Notes under the pieces: generated by a model | The model's database searches: none | Seen by the model: the letters and a program-made list of their open reading frames with translations, nothing else | What the model was told of the DNA's origin: nothing | DNA from: Fidelibacterota bacterium | GTDB taxonomy: Bacteria; Pseudomonadota; Alphaproteobacteria; Rhodospirillales; Rhodospirillaceae | Length of the DNA: 64,000 bases | Assembly: GCA_947476895.1 (NCBI GenBank) | Contig: CANJRX010000001.1 | Location: 1-64,000 of the forward strand | Direction: 5' to 3' | Translations under genes and position numbers: made by a program | Shown: in pieces, positions 34,516 to 43,878 of the stretch | How positions within the stretch are numbered: the stretch's first letter is position 1 | Layout of the letters: each line of letters starts with the position of its first letter

Positions 34516-35871
34516 ATGGCATGGATCAATTTCGATCCCATTACCCGCCGGCGTATCGCGCGCTTTCGTAATATTAAACGCGGCTACTACTCGCTTATCA
34601 TTCTTCTCGCCGCTATGGCGCTATCGATCTTCGCTCCGTACCTTGCTGAGAGCCGCGCGCTCCTGGTCGTGCATCGCGGCGACGTTTTCTTTCCAACATT
34701 CTCCTACGTGACGATGGCAACCTTTGAACAAACTCCACCGCCGGGCTGGCAAGCGGATGATGTGGAAGCCGACTATCTACGACTGCAAAGTGAATGGCAT
34801 CTGCAACGCACCCTTTTCGATCAGGAAAGCAAACAAGCGGGTGCAGATATTGCGGCCTTGGAGCAAAAATATCCAAACCGCAAGAGCTTCGTACTTATGC
34901 CGCTAATTCCCTGGGATCCTTATTCAAGCGACTTTTGGTACAACGAAGTCCTCAACGATCTGCAAGCGCTTTTGAAAAGTGGCGAACGTGAACAAGCGGT
35001 GACTCTTGCGCGTCAAGGGCGCCTGGACGAATTGGCCGACCTCATTCAAAGCGGCGAAATCGAAAACGTTCTCAAGGACACCAAACGCGCGCCGGTTGGC
35101 GACCTTGCAAGCCTCGCGCGCGCTGGCACCATGAAATCCGTTGCGCACCTCGCCAAGGTCGCACCCAATGCACCGGACGCACAGCGAGCGCACTATCTCG
35201 GTACCGATGCGCAAGGCCGGGATGTGGCATCGCGCCTGCTTTATGGTTTCCGCATCTCGATTTTCTTCTCGCTGTTCCTGGTGTTCAGCGGCCAAGTGAT
35301 CGGCACCTTCATCGGCAGCATGCAGGGTTATTTCGGCGGAGCATTCGACATCGCCAGCCAGCGCATCATCGAAATTCTGGTGTCGATCCCCTTCCTCTAT
35401 GTAGTGATTATTTTGGCCGCACTGATGGTACCGAGCTTCTGGATGCTTCTGGGCATCATGGCCATTTTCCAATGGGTCGATATCACCTTCTATATGCGGA
35501 CAGAAATGTACCGCGAGAAGACAAAAGAATATTGCCTGGCCGCCAAATCCTACGGCGCATCGCACCTTCGCATCATCTTCCGACACCTTTTGCCTAACTG
35601 TTTGACTCCGCTGGTGACCTTCACGCCGTTCCTGGTGGTGGGCGCGATCTTCTCGCTGACGGCCCTCGACTATCTTGGCTACGGCCTACCCGCGCCGACG
35701 CCCAGCTGGGGCGAGTTGATTGATCAGGCGCTGGACGCCGAAAACCGCGACAAACTATGGCTCACGTTCGCGCCGTTTACCGCCATCACCATCACTTTGG
35801 TGCTCGTCACATTTATCGGTGAGTCGGTGCGCGAAGCCTTCGACCCCAAGCAATACGCGAAGTACGAATGA
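34516..35871 (+). CDS. yejE: Peptide ABC importer permease (YejE-like) with a large periplasmic insert
   Basis: The protein has 451 residues; usual family members have about 340-380. After the first helix (about 22-42) the region to the conserved Y-L-G-T-D-A-Q-G-R-D-V motif (about residue 232) is expanded. It holds a charged, helix-prone stretch (L-L-K-S-G-E-R-E-Q-A-V-T-L-A-R, and a repeated 'L-A-x-L-x-x-x-G' pattern) absent from typical YejE. The membrane core and EAA loop (A-A-K-S-Y-G-A-S-H-L-R-I-I-F-R-H-L-L-P) are normal. It partners YejB. The stop overlaps the next start (ATGA). Confidence 0.88.
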   Translation: MAWINFDPITRRRIARFRNIKRGYYSLIILLAAMALSIFAPYLAESRALLVVHRGDVFFPTFSYVTMATFEQTPPPGWQADDVEADYLRLQSEWHLQRTLFDQESKQAGADIAALEQKYPNRKSFVLMPLIPWDPYSSDFWYNEVLNDLQALLKSGEREQAVTLARQGRLDELADLIQSGEIENVLKDTKRAPVGDLASLARAGTMKSVAHLAKVAPNAPDAQRAHYLGTDAQGRDVASRLLYGFRISIFFSLFLVFSGQVIGTFIGSMQGYFGGAFDIASQRIIEILVSIPFLYVVIILAALMVPSFWMLLGIMAIFQWVDITFYMRTEMYREKTKEYCLAAKSYGASHLRIIFRHLLPNCLTPLVTFTPFLVVGAIFSLTALDYLGYGLPAPTPSWGELIDQALDAENRDKLWLTFAPFTAITITLVLVTFIGESVREAFDPKQYAKYE

Positions 35872-37820
35872 CAACTTGGATCACCAAAATAAGAATTTGC
35901 TTTGGCCTCGTGATGGCCCTTGGACTGATTCACAACGCGAGCTTTGCCGGCGAGAGCGCACCAGCCGCCACTGAGCCGACGGTCGATGCCGTAGCGCTGG
36001 TAAAAAACGCTGCGCCCGTCGCATTACCGGCGGACATTGTCTGGGAAACTAACGACACCGATCCACCAATTGGGTCGCCGAACGCCATCAGAGGCGGCCG
36101 TTTCAATACATCCGTCCCATCATTTCCCGTGACATACCGGCTGATGGGACCCAACAACAATGACTCCTTTGCGACGTGGGGTCGCATGTTCGCGCTTATG
36201 GACAAACAGGGCGGTTTGGTCACGAGGCATCCGAACACCGACAACTTCATCCCTATCTTGGCAACGCATTGGTCGGTTCAGAAAGATCAGCAGACGATTT
36301 ATTTTAAACTGGATCGCGATGCCAAGTGGTCGGACGGCGAGCCCGTCACCGCTAACGACTACGTCTTTACCTGGCGAATGATGCAGTCGAAGTTCATCGT
36401 CGATCCGTTTTTCAACACCTATGTCGAGCGAGAAGTCAAATCGGTCGATAGGATCGACGACTACACATTGCGTATTGTTGGGATGCGGCCCAGCTGGCGG
36501 CCGTTGGCCGACTACGGCGGCTTTTGGCCAATGCCCATGCACTCAACTGTGCTCGACAAAGATTGGGTCGACCGCACCAACAACGAGCCACTGATCGTGC
36601 CCGGCCCTTACGTCCTTTCAAATAGTGTACTCGGAGAGTCCGTTACCTTTAAGCGTGTTCCCAACTGGTGGGGCGACAAGAAACGGTATTTCGTCGGCCT
36701 TTATAATTTCGATGAAATCCACATCCGCGTCATTCAGCCCGATCGCGAACTTGATTATCTACGCCAAGGCGAACTCGACACGGTTCTCGTGCCTGGAAAA
36801 ATTTGGAAAGAGGGGCTCGACTTTCCGGCCGTGCAAAATGGTTGGTTGAAACGCGCGCGTCCCTTTGTCGAGATGCCCTCCGGCATCGTCGGTTTGCAGA
36901 TGAATCTTGAAGCGCCGATTTTTCAGAACAAAGAGTTCCGCATCGCCCTGCAATATTTGCTCAACTTCGATCGCATCAATCTCAATCTTTTGTACGGCGA
37001 GGCTTACCGTGTGAACTCCTTCTTCGAAGGCACAGAGTTTGCCAATCCCGCGGTCAAGTCGCGGTCATTTGATCCGGCCAAGGCGCACGAGTATCTGGAG
37101 CGGGCCGGTTATCACCGGCCTGCGCACGATGAAAGCTTCTTGGGCAGACTCACGAGTAGTTTGCGCGGTTTGATATTCCCCCGCACCGATACCGACGACA
37201 TCTTTGTCAACGATAAAGGCGAGAAAGCCCAGTTCACCCTCACCTACTATTATAAGTCGTTGGAACGACACTTGACCCTCATCCAGCAGGATTTCCGGCG
37301 CGCTGGTGTAGATATGCGCCTACAACAACTAGAGCCTGGCGCAGCCTTCCAACGCGCGTTGGAACGCAAATTCGAAATGATGCTGTTGGCTATGCAGTCG
37401 AATTTTTATCCCGACCCGCGTCAGTATCTACATACCGACTTCAAGAACTCGAAAAACAACAACGACTTTTGGGGCTATGGCACCCAAGAGGTTGACGACC
37501 TGGTCAAAGTTTATGAAGAGAACCTGGATGCCAATGCGCGGCGCGATGCCATGTATCGCATAGATCAAATTGTTCACGACGAAGCCTTCTATATCCCATT
37601 TTGGACCGCTTCTTTTTTCCGAATGCTCAGTTGGGACTATCTTCAATTCCCCGACTTTTATTTACCGAAGCGCACTGACCAAACGGTGGACTGGCTTGTT
37701 TATTGGATCGATCCCGCGAAAAAAGCCGCGCTTGAAAAAGCCATGAAAGACAACACGCCCTACCCCGTCGAAGCTGATTTCGACAAAGACTACTTCGGCG
37801 TTAAGCAGAAAAAGCAGTAG
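35868..37820 (+). CDS. yejA: Extracellular solute-binding protein of the peptide importer (YejA-like)
   Basis: The protein has 650 residues with a signal peptide (about 1-26, S-F-A-G-E). It is an SBP_bac_5-type oligopeptide-binding protein: F-K-L-D-R-D-A-K-W-S-D-G-E-P-V-T-A-N-D-Y-V-F-T-W near residue 150 is the hallmark, and N-P-A...Y-L-E-R-A-G-Y is near 400. It captures ligand in the periplasm and delivers it to YejB/YejE. It overlaps yejE by four bases. The E. coli homologue imports short peptides and the antibiotic microcin C; the ligand here is unproven. Confidence 0.9.
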   Translation: MTTWITKIRICFGLVMALGLIHNASFAGESAPAATEPTVDAVALVKNAAPVALPADIVWETNDTDPPIGSPNAIRGGRFNTSVPSFPVTYRLMGPNNNDSFATWGRMFALMDKQGGLVTRHPNTDNFIPILATHWSVQKDQQTIYFKLDRDAKWSDGEPVTANDYVFTWRMMQSKFIVDPFFNTYVEREVKSVDRIDDYTLRIVGMRPSWRPLADYGGFWPMPMHSTVLDKDWVDRTNNEPLIVPGPYVLSNSVLGESVTFKRVPNWWGDKKRYFVGLYNFDEIHIRVIQPDRELDYLRQGELDTVLVPGKIWKEGLDFPAVQNGWLKRARPFVEMPSGIVGLQMNLEAPIFQNKEFRIALQYLLNFDRINLNLLYGEAYRVNSFFEGTEFANPAVKSRSFDPAKAHEYLERAGYHRPAHDESFLGRLTSSLRGLIFPRTDTDDIFVNDKGEKAQFTLTYYYKSLERHLTLIQQDFRRAGVDMRLQQLEPGAAFQRALERKFEMMLLAMQSNFYPDPRQYLHTDFKNSKNNNDFWGYGTQEVDDLVKVYEENLDANARRDAMYRIDQIVHDEAFYIPFWTASFFRMLSWDYLQFPDFYLPKRTDQTVDWLVYWIDPAKKAALEKAMKDNTPYPVEADFDKDYFGVKQKKQ

Positions 37821-37828
37821 GCACACCT

Positions 37829-38827
37829 TTGGCGCTCCTCGAAATCGACAATCTGCAAGTTGGCTTTGATACCGAAGCAGGGTTTGTGCATGCGGTGGAC
37901 GGCGTGTCTTTGCATGTCGAAAAGGGGCGCACGCTGGGGCTCGTGGGGGAGTCTGGCTGCGGAAAAAGTGTGACCGCGCTTTCCATTCTGCGGCTGATCC
38001 CGACGCCGCCCGGACGCATTTTGGGCGGGGAGATTCGCCTTGAAGGCACTGACATTCTTAAGCTGCCGGCTTCGAAGTTGCCCGACGTGCGCGGCAAAGA
38101 CATCGCCATGGTGTTCCAGGACCCCATGACTTCGCTGAACCCGGTGTTCACCGTGGAAAAGCAGATGGGCGAGATTCTAACCCGCCGCTTTGGCATGGAC
38201 CGTAAAGCCGCGCGCGAACGCTCTATCGAAATGCTGACAACGGTGGGCATCGCGGACCCCGCATCGCGCCTTTCGAATTATCCGCACGAACTCTCAGGCG
38301 GTATGAAGCAACGCGTGATGATTGCCATGGCGCTGCTGTGCGAGCCGAAGCTGCTCATCGCCGACGAGCCCACCACCGCGCTGGATGTCACCATTCAGGC
38401 GCAGATTCTTGACCTCATCCGCAATCTTCAGGAACGCACCGGCGCGGGTGTGCTGTTCATCACCCACGACATGGGCGTGGTCGCCGAGATGTGCGACGAG
38501 GTCGCCGTCATGTACGCCGGTCGTGTTGTCGAGCAGGGCGAAGTTGTCGGCGTCTTTAAGCGTAGCCGTCACCCTTACACTAAAGGCCTCCTCCGCAGCC
38601 TAGCGCAAAAAGGTCAGGCGAAAAAAGCTGAACTCCCGACCATCGAAGGCGTGGTGCCGTCACTTTTAAACCCGCCCACCCATTGCCGCTTTGCAAACCG
38701 CTGTTGGAAACGCCAGCGCCTGAGCGAAGAGCAACAAAAACGCTGCTGGACCGAAGACCCGCAACTGCAGCCTTGTGAGGGCGGCCTAGTGGCGTGCCAT
38801 TACCCGGTGCCGGGAGAAGACCTGTGA
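37829..38827 (+). CDS. Peptide ABC importer ATPase 1 (DppD/OppD-like)
   Basis: The protein has 332 residues. The TTG start at 37829 follows AGG at 6 bases. Walker A is G-E-S-G-C-G-K-S (about 41), signature L-S-G-G-M-K-Q-R (about 155) and Walker [13 protein letters not shown] (about 175). The C-terminal oligo/dipeptide extension has several cysteines (C-R-F-A-N-R-C-W...C-W...C...C-H-Y-P), as in DppD where such a cluster can bind an iron-sulphur centre. In E. coli this and the next gene are fused as yejF. It overlaps its successor by GTGA. Confidence 0.92.
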   Translation: MALLEIDNLQVGFDTEAGFVHAVDGVSLHVEKGRTLGLVGESGCGKSVTALSILRLIPTPPGRILGGEIRLEGTDILKLPASKLPDVRGKDIAMVFQDPMTSLNPVFTVEKQMGEILTRRFGMDRKAARERSIEMLTTVGIADPASRLSNYPHELSGGMKQRVMIAMALLCEPKLLIADEPTTALDVTIQAQILDLIRNLQERTGAGVLFITHDMGVVAEMCDEVAVMYAGRVVEQGEVVGVFKRSRHPYTKGLLRSLAQKGQAKKAELPTIEGVVPSLLNPPTHCRFANRCWKRQRLSEEQQKRCWTEDPQLQPCEGGLVACHYPVPGEDL

Positions 38828-39816
38828 GCACAGAGCAAACACCGCTTTTGGTCGCCGAGGGCGTGAAGAAATACTACCCCGTGCGCGGTGGTATTTTTGG
38901 CGGCAAGGTCGCCGACGTGCGGGCCGTGGACGGCGTCGATCTTTCTGTGGCCAAAGGCGAGACCTTGGGCCTGGTGGGCGAGTCCGGTTGCGGCAAGTCA
39001 ACCTTCGGCCGCGCCATCATGCATCTTGAGGCCCTCACCGCAGGTCGCGTGTTTTTTGAAGGCCGCGATATCGCCAATATTTCCGGCGACGCGCTGTTTC
39101 AGCTGCGCCGGGAAATTCAGTGCATCTTCCAGGACCCCTACTCCTCGCTCAACCCGCGTATGACCGTGGGCGAGATTGTGCGCGAGCCGCTGCTCATTCA
39201 CAAAATTGGCACCAAGGCCGAGCAAATCGAGAAAGTGCGCGCGCTGTTGGAGGCTGTGGGTCTCACGGGCGAAATGCTTGATCGCTATCCGCACGAATTC
39301 TCTGGCGGCCAGCGCCAGCGCATCAGTGTCGCCCGCGCCCTCGCCCTTGATCCCAAGCTGGTGATCGCCGACGAGCCGGTGTCGGCACTTGATGTCTCCG
39401 TGCGCAGCCAGGTTTTGAACCTGATGGTGCGCCTGCAACGCGAACGCAATCTGACCTATATCTTCATCAGCCACGATCTCTCGGTCGTCGAACACATCAG
39501 CGACAGCGTCGCCATCATGTATTTGGGCCGCATTGTCGAAAAAGGCCCTACCGAGCAGGTCTTCGCCAAACCCGCGCATCCTTATACCCGCGCCCTTTTG
39601 AAAGCGGTGCCGGTGGCCGATCCGGAAGCGCGCCACGTGTCCGAACCCGTGCGCGGCGAAGCGCCAAGTCCCATCGCGCCGCCGCCGGGTTGCCCGTTCC
39701 ATCCGCGCTGCGCTTTCGCCATCGACGCGTGCCGGACGATTGTGCCGCCCCTGGAACCGGTCACGGCTGGATCAAACGCACATGTGGCGGCCTGTATCCG
39801 CAAGCATGAGATCTGA
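38824..39816 (+). CDS. Peptide ABC importer ATPase 2 (DppF/OppF-like)
   Basis: The protein has 330 residues. The GTG at 38824 overlaps the preceding stop. Walker [10 protein letters not shown] (about 55), signature F-S-G-G-Q-R-Q-R (about 160), Walker [13 protein letters not shown] (about 180) and the H-D-L-S-V-V-E switch are intact. The C-terminal C-P-F-H-P-R-C...A-C motif is typical of peptide-importer ATPases. It completes the operon; no clear terminator is visible in the next 140 bases. Confidence 0.92.
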   Translation: MSTEQTPLLVAEGVKKYYPVRGGIFGGKVADVRAVDGVDLSVAKGETLGLVGESGCGKSTFGRAIMHLEALTAGRVFFEGRDIANISGDALFQLRREIQCIFQDPYSSLNPRMTVGEIVREPLLIHKIGTKAEQIEKVRALLEAVGLTGEMLDRYPHEFSGGQRQRISVARALALDPKLVIADEPVSALDVSVRSQVLNLMVRLQRERNLTYIFISHDLSVVEHISDSVAIMYLGRIVEKGPTEQVFAKPAHPYTRALLKAVPVADPEARHVSEPVRGEAPSPIAPPPGCPFHPRCAFAIDACRTIVPPLEPVTAGSNAHVAACIRKHEI

Positions 39817-39957
39817 GACTCGCGTTAAATACGCCCTTCTTAACCTGTGGCTATTACGGTAAATTCAGGGAGATGGGGGTGGCCTTGCCGCCTTGGACTC
39901 CCTGGCTCATAGTGCATGAACGCCGCCGAAATCAACCGGCGGCCCGGAACGGATACG

Positions 39958-40236
39958 ATGGCGAGAGACGACGACGACGAAAAGTCTAAACAGGCGGTTT
40001 ATGGCGTCGATGTCGACATTTCCGTCGTGCTCGGCCAGGCCAGCCTGCGCGTCAACCAGCTTCTGAAACTCGGCCGCGGCGCCGTGGTGGAACTGGAACA
40101 AAAGACCTCGGACCCGGTTGAGATTTTCGCCAATGAGGTGCTGATTGCGCGCGGTGAAGTCGTCATCACCTCCGGCGATAAGATCGGCGTCACACTCACC
40201 GAGCTGGTGAAATCAATCTACAATCAGGGCGACTGA
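39958..40236 (+). CDS. fliN: Orphan FliN-family flagellar motor switch protein
   Basis: The protein has 92 residues from the ATG at 39958, which gives M-A-R-D-D-D-D-E-K-S-K-Q-A-V-Y-G-V-D-V, a familiar FliN start; an ATG at 39916 would add 14 residues. The SPOA domain contains V-D-I-S-V-V-L-G-Q-A-S-L-R-V-N-Q-L-L-K-L-G-R-G and D-P-V-E-I-F-A-N-E-V-L-I-A-R-G-E-V. FliN forms the lower C-ring that binds CheY-P and export factors. No other flagellar gene lies in the window, so this copy stands alone and may be a second switch protein or serve another SPOA role. Confidence 0.9.
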   Translation: MARDDDDEKSKQAVYGVDVDISVVLGQASLRVNQLLKLGRGAVVELEQKTSDPVEIFANEVLIARGEVVITSGDKIGVTLTELVKSIYNQGD

Positions 40237-40252
40237 TTCAGTTTGCCTCTAG

Positions 40253-40275
40253 AAGATCGCGCTGCGATCTTTTAA
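40253..40275 (+). terminator. Terminator after fliN
   Basis: AAGATCGC pairs perfectly with GCGATCTT around a GCT loop, followed by TTAAAC. The U-tract is short, so efficiency is uncertain. It lies 17 bases past the fliN stop. Confidence 0.6.
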
Positions 40276-40287
40276 ACACGTCGCAGC

Positions 40288-40956
40288 ATGCGCACGCTCT
40301 ACCATCACACGCTTCTCGCCACAGCCCGCAAGGTGCGCCTCGCGCTTCATGAAAAGCGTTTGGAATTCACTGAGCACTCTATTGAGCCGTGGCGGCGCGA
40401 CGACGATCTGCTGGCGCTCAATCCCGCCGGTGAACTGCCGGTGTTGGTGGATGACGATGAAACCGTGGTCTGCGGGCACGCAGCAATTTGTGAATATCTC
40501 GACGAAGTTTATCCCGAAGCGCCGCTTTTCGGACGCGAACCTTCTACAAGGGCCGAAGCGCGCCGGCTGGCCGCCTGGTTCGACGACAAATTTCAACGCG
40601 AGGTCACGCAGCATCTGGCCGGCGAAAAATTGAACCGCCGCATCAGCGCAAACGCCGCGCCGGATTCCCGCGCGCTGAAGGCCGGCCGCGATAACATCCA
40701 CACGCATCTGCAATACATCGCCTGGCTTACCGAACGGCGCAGCTGGCTTGCGGGCGATCACATCAGCGTGGCGGACCTGAGCGCCGCCGCCAATCTTTCA
40801 CTGGTGGATTATTCCGGCGATGTGCCGTGGGACGATCATCCTTTGACCAAAGAATGGTACGTGCGCGTGAAGTCGCGGCCCAGCTTTCGGTGCTTGTTGA
40901 AAGACGTGCTGCACGGCATTCAGCCGGCGCAGGTTTACGCCGACCTGGATTTTTAA
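40288..40956 (+). CDS. Glutathione S-transferase family protein
   Basis: The protein has 222 residues. The N-terminal thioredoxin-like domain has L-Y-H-H-T-L-L-A-T-A-R-K-V-R-L-A-L, then G-E-L-P-V-L-V-D-D (cis-proline loop) and C-G-H-A-A-I-C-E-Y-L-D-E near residues 55-75. The C-terminal helical domain has the N-capping D-x-x-x-A-D pattern (H-I-S-V-A-D-L-S-A-A-A-N-L-S) near 160. The substrate is unknown. It is a single gene between the fliN terminator and a REP-like pair. Confidence 0.9.
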   Translation: MRTLYHHTLLATARKVRLALHEKRLEFTEHSIEPWRRDDDLLALNPAGELPVLVDDDETVVCGHAAICEYLDEVYPEAPLFGREPSTRAEARRLAAWFDDKFQREVTQHLAGEKLNRRISANAAPDSRALKAGRDNIHTHLQYIAWLTERRSWLAGDHISVADLSAAANLSLVDYSGDVPWDDHPLTKEWYVRVKSRPSFRCLLKDVLHGIQPAQVYADLDF

Positions 40957-40968
40957 GACCGCCTTTAT

Positions 40969-41066
40969 CCCCTCCCCTGAAAGGGGAGGGAAAGGGAGGG
41001 GTCGTTTTCTCGCAGCGCGCTTGTCGCTCAACGACCCCCACCTGACCTCCCCCTTTTAGAGGGAGG
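40969..41066. repeat. REP-like inverted repeat pair, copy 2
   Basis: The same unit as at 30008-30117, but in the opposite arrangement: first the reverse unit (CCCTCCCCTGAAAGGGGAGG ... GGGGTCGTTTT, to about 41008), then the forward unit (AACGACCCCCACC ... CTCCCCCTTTTAGAGGGAGG, from 41030). It again fills a gap between convergent genes (GST and the TPR gene) and probably ends both transcripts. Confidence 0.8.
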
Positions 41067-41076
41067 AATAATCTCT

Positions 41077-41865
41077 CTAACGTTTCCGCGTATCCACATC
41101 CAAACGTTCGATATTTGTACGCGCGGCATCGGCAGCCGCCGAGGCCGGTTCTAATTCCAGAATGCGCAGCCAATCTTTGCGGGCCTCCGGCACGCGCTTT
41201 TTGATGCGATAAAGATTGCCGCGCTCCAGCAAGGCTGAAACGTTGTCGGAGCCCACAGATACAGCATGTTCGGCGTCTTTTAGGGCGTCATCGGTCTCGC
41301 CCTTGGCCCGCAACGCGCTGGCGCGATAGGCCCAGGCTTGAGCGTTGAATTCGTCAATTTTCAAAGCCACGTCAATGTCGGCGATCACTTCATCGAACTT
41401 TCCGGCCTCGGCCAGCGTGCCTGCGCGGTCGATGAGTATTTCCACGTGCTGTTTGGTGCCTTGCGGGATCATCTTGAGCGCCGCCGTTTGGGCCGCATAA
41501 GCACGTGTCAGATCGTCCTGCATCATCCAGGCCTGACCGGCTTGCGCGAGCATATTTGCGCGCACGCCCGCAGGCTGGCGTGACACTTCCACGAGTGCTT
41601 CAAGGCGCGTTGCGCCCTCGCCGTATTCACCAACGCCGACCAGCGCCAGCGCCTGACAATGTTTGGCAGCTTCACCACCGCCAAGGCCGATCCACTGGCC
41701 GGCAAGCTCAACTGCCTTTTCGGGGTTCTTGCGCGAGAGTTCCAAACACGTCTGATACGTCCAGCCGGGATGCTGCAAATCTAACTCGGGCTGACTCGCG
41801 GGCGGCGGGTCGGCGGCAAGCGCAGCGCCAGATACCAACATTGCGATCAGAAAAATCTTCCGCAT
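41077..41865 (-). CDS. Exported TPR-repeat protein
   Basis: The protein has 262 residues. The ATG at 41865 shares its A with the upstream TGA. A signal peptide (about 1-18, G-A-A-L-A-A-D) exports it. The mature part consists of TPR-like helical pairs, clearest as A-L-K-I-D-E-F-N-A-Q-A-W-A-Y-R-A-S-A-L and A-V-S-V-G-S-D-N-V-S-A-L-L-E-R-G-N-L. TPRs bind other proteins; no partner can be named. It is translationally coupled to the alpha/beta hydrolase upstream. Confidence 0.8.
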   Translation of the reverse strand: MRKIFLIAMLVSGAALAADPPPASQPELDLQHPGWTYQTCLELSRKNPEKAVELAGQWIGLGGGEAAKHCQALALVGVGEYGEGATRLEALVEVSRQPAGVRANMLAQAGQAWMMQDDLTRAYAAQTAALKMIPQGTKQHVEILIDRAGTLAEAGKFDEVIADIDVALKIDEFNAQAWAYRASALRAKGETDDALKDAEHAVSVGSDNVSALLERGNLYRIKKRVPEARKDWLRILELEPASAAADAARTNIERLDVDTRKR

Positions 41866-42632
41866 CAACCATTCACCTTCGTCATCAATTCATCCAGTGT
41901 CGCGCAAAGCCGCTCAAGATCTTGCGGCCGCGACAGCCGATGATCGCCGTCCTTGATCAGAATGATCTCAACAGCATCGCCGGATATTTTGTCTGCAAGG
42001 CGCAACGACGTTTCCCACGGCACACTTTCGTCACGTTGGCCCTGCAGCAGACGCATGGGGCATGTCAGCGCGATCTCGCCGCCCATGACTAAATTCTTCC
42101 GGCCATCCTCAATCAAACCCAAACTAATGCGATAGGGTTGATCGTCATATTCACTGGGCAGTTCCAGCACGCCCTTTTCCCTGAGCGTTGCCTGTTGATC
42201 CGCCGAAAAGCTGGCCCACATGCCTTCGGTGAAATCGGGCGCAGGTGCTATGCCGATCAGGCCTTTGATGCGCTCCGTCCGCGCCAAGGCAGCCTTGATC
42301 ATAACCCAGCCGCCCATGCTGGAACCGATCAGAATTTGGGGGCCGCTGGCAACGGTATCCAAAATGGCCAACGCGTCTTCGGTCCACTGCGAAACGCTGC
42401 CGTCTTCAAAACGCCCTGATGAGTCGCCGTGGCCGAACATATCGAAGCGCACAAAGCCGTAGCCTTTCGCGCGGCAATGCTCCCACAACACCTTGGCCTT
42501 GGTGCCGGTCCGGTCCGACATCAGCCCATGCAGAAACACCACGCGGGGTGCATCAGCGCCCGCGCCCGCTAAACGGTCGTAGGCCAGCGTGGAGCCGTCG
42601 GAGCGCTTTAACAATTTGGGGCTAGAAACCAT
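41865..42632 (-). CDS. Cytoplasmic alpha/beta hydrolase
   Basis: The protein has 255 residues with no signal peptide. The oxyanion region is V-F-L-H-G-L-M-S-D-R-T-G-T-K-A, the nucleophile elbow G-S-S-M-G-G (about 103), the acid in G-Q-R-D-E-S-V-P (about 200) and the histidine in K-D-G-D-H-R-L-S (about 229). The pattern resembles the ABHD10/acyl-protein thioesterase-like branch, but the substrate is not certain. The stop overlaps the TPR start (TGATG). It is divergent from the glycosyltransferase pair. Confidence 0.85.
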   Translation of the reverse strand: MVSSPKLLKRSDGSTLAYDRLAGAGADAPRVVFLHGLMSDRTGTKAKVLWEHCRAKGYGFVRFDMFGHGDSSGRFEDGSVSQWTEDALAILDTVASGPQILIGSSMGGWVMIKAALARTERIKGLIGIAPAPDFTEGMWASFSADQQATLREKGVLELPSEYDDQPYRISLGLIEDGRKNLVMGGEIALTCPMRLLQGQRDESVPWETSLRLADKISGDAVEIILIKDGDHRLSRPQDLERLCATLDELMTKVNG

Positions 42633-42690
42633 GGTAAAATCACTACACTTCTAAGGCGATTCTGGGATCATTCTGGGCTACAACCCCGGC

Positions 42691-43878
42691 ATGTCTATGG
42701 CAAACACAAAACCCAAGACCGTTTTGCAGATCGTCCCCAACCTGATTTCAGGTGGGGTCGAGCGCGGCACGGTCGACGTGGCCAGCGCTCTGGTCCAGAC
42801 CGGCTGGCGGGCCCTTGTGGTCTCGGCCGGTGGCCCCATGGTGCGCGAGCTGGAACGCGCCGGCGCTGAACATATCAAGCTGCCGCTCGCGACCAAGAAT
42901 CCCTTCGCCATGCGCAAGAATGTCGATGCGTTGGTCGACGTCATCCGCGCGCAAGGCGTCGACCTTGTGCACGCCCGCAGCCGCGCCCCGGCCTGGAGTG
43001 CGCGCGAAGCCGCGAAGCTGACGCACGTGCCCTTCATGACGACCTTTCACGGCGTCTATGGCCTCGGGCCTTTCGGAGTCAAAAAACTTTATAACCGCGT
43101 CATGGCCGATGGTGTTTTGATAATCGCGGTTTCAGAATTCATCCGCGATCATTTGATTCAAGAGTACCATGTGCCGGCGGAGCGCATCCGCGTGATCCAC
43201 CGCGGCGTCGATGTGAACCTGTTCGATTCTGCCCGCGTCTCACCAACACGTCTCATTCAGCTGACGACAAAATGGCGTCTGCAAGAATCCGCCCACGTCG
43301 TCATGCTGCCTGGCCGTTTGACCAGCTGGAAAGGCCACGATGTTCTGATCGACGCCATCGCCGAATTGAAGCGCCGCAACGGCGGACAATCGGACGTGCG
43401 CTGCATCATGGTGGGACAAGATCACGGCCGTCCCAACCACCGCAACCACATCACGCGCTATGCCGCCGCACGCGGCGTCGATGTGCATATCGTCGATGAC
43501 TGCAACGATCTGCCTGCGGCCTATATGGCGACGGATGTTGTTGTGTCAGCCTCAACACGCCCCGAAGCCTTCGGACGCGTGGTGGCTGAAGCGCAAGCCA
43601 TGGGCCGGCCCGTCGTTGCGCCCTCGCATGGCGGCGCGCAAGAAATCATTGTGCCCGGCGTCACCGGCTGGCTATTCACGCCCAGCGATCCGGTCTCACT
43701 AGCCGACGCGCTTGATCGTTCGCTCAACCTCAGCCAAGACGAACGCATCCGTGTTGCCAATGCCTCTATTGATCGCGCGCGTGAACTTTTCAGCAAAACC
43801 GAAATGTGCGCAAAGACCCTCGGCGTTTACGACGAGGTCTTGGAAAAATTCGCGGCTGCGCATGCGGCGAAGCCATGA
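42691..43878 (+). CDS. GT4-family glycosyltransferase
   Basis: The protein has 395 residues (a second ATG at 42697 is also possible). The GT-B fold is shown by an N-terminal V-P-N-L-I-S-G-G-V-E-R-G-T and C-terminal donor site S-A-S-T-R-P-E-A-F-G-R-V-V-A-E-A-Q-A-M-G (E-x7-E, about 287-305) with V-V-A-P-S-H-G-G. It transfers a sugar from a nucleotide donor in the cytoplasm, most likely to LPS core or another surface glycan. It overlaps the GT9 gene by ATGA. Confidence 0.9.
   Translation: MSMANTKPKTVLQIVPNLISGGVERGTVDVASALVQTGWRALVVSAGGPMVRELERAGAEHIKLPLATKNPFAMRKNVDALVDVIRAQGVDLVHARSRAPAWSAREAAKLTHVPFMTTFHGVYGLGPFGVKKLYNRVMADGVLIIAVSEFIRDHLIQEYHVPAERIRVIHRGVDVNLFDSARVSPTRLIQLTTKWRLQESAHVVMLPGRLTSWKGHDVLIDAIAELKRRNGGQSDVRCIMVGQDHGRPNHRNHITRYAAARGVDVHIVDDCNDLPAAYMATDVVVSASTRPEAFGRVVAEAQAMGRPVVAPSHGGAQEIIVPGVTGWLFTPSDPVSLADALDRSLNLSQDERIRVANASIDRARELFSKTEMCAKTLGVYDEVLEKFAAAHAAKP

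Noticed and set aside
39818-39957. CtrA box upstream of fliN
   Set aside because: Two TTAA tetramers occur near 39829 and 39840, but their spacing is not seven bases.
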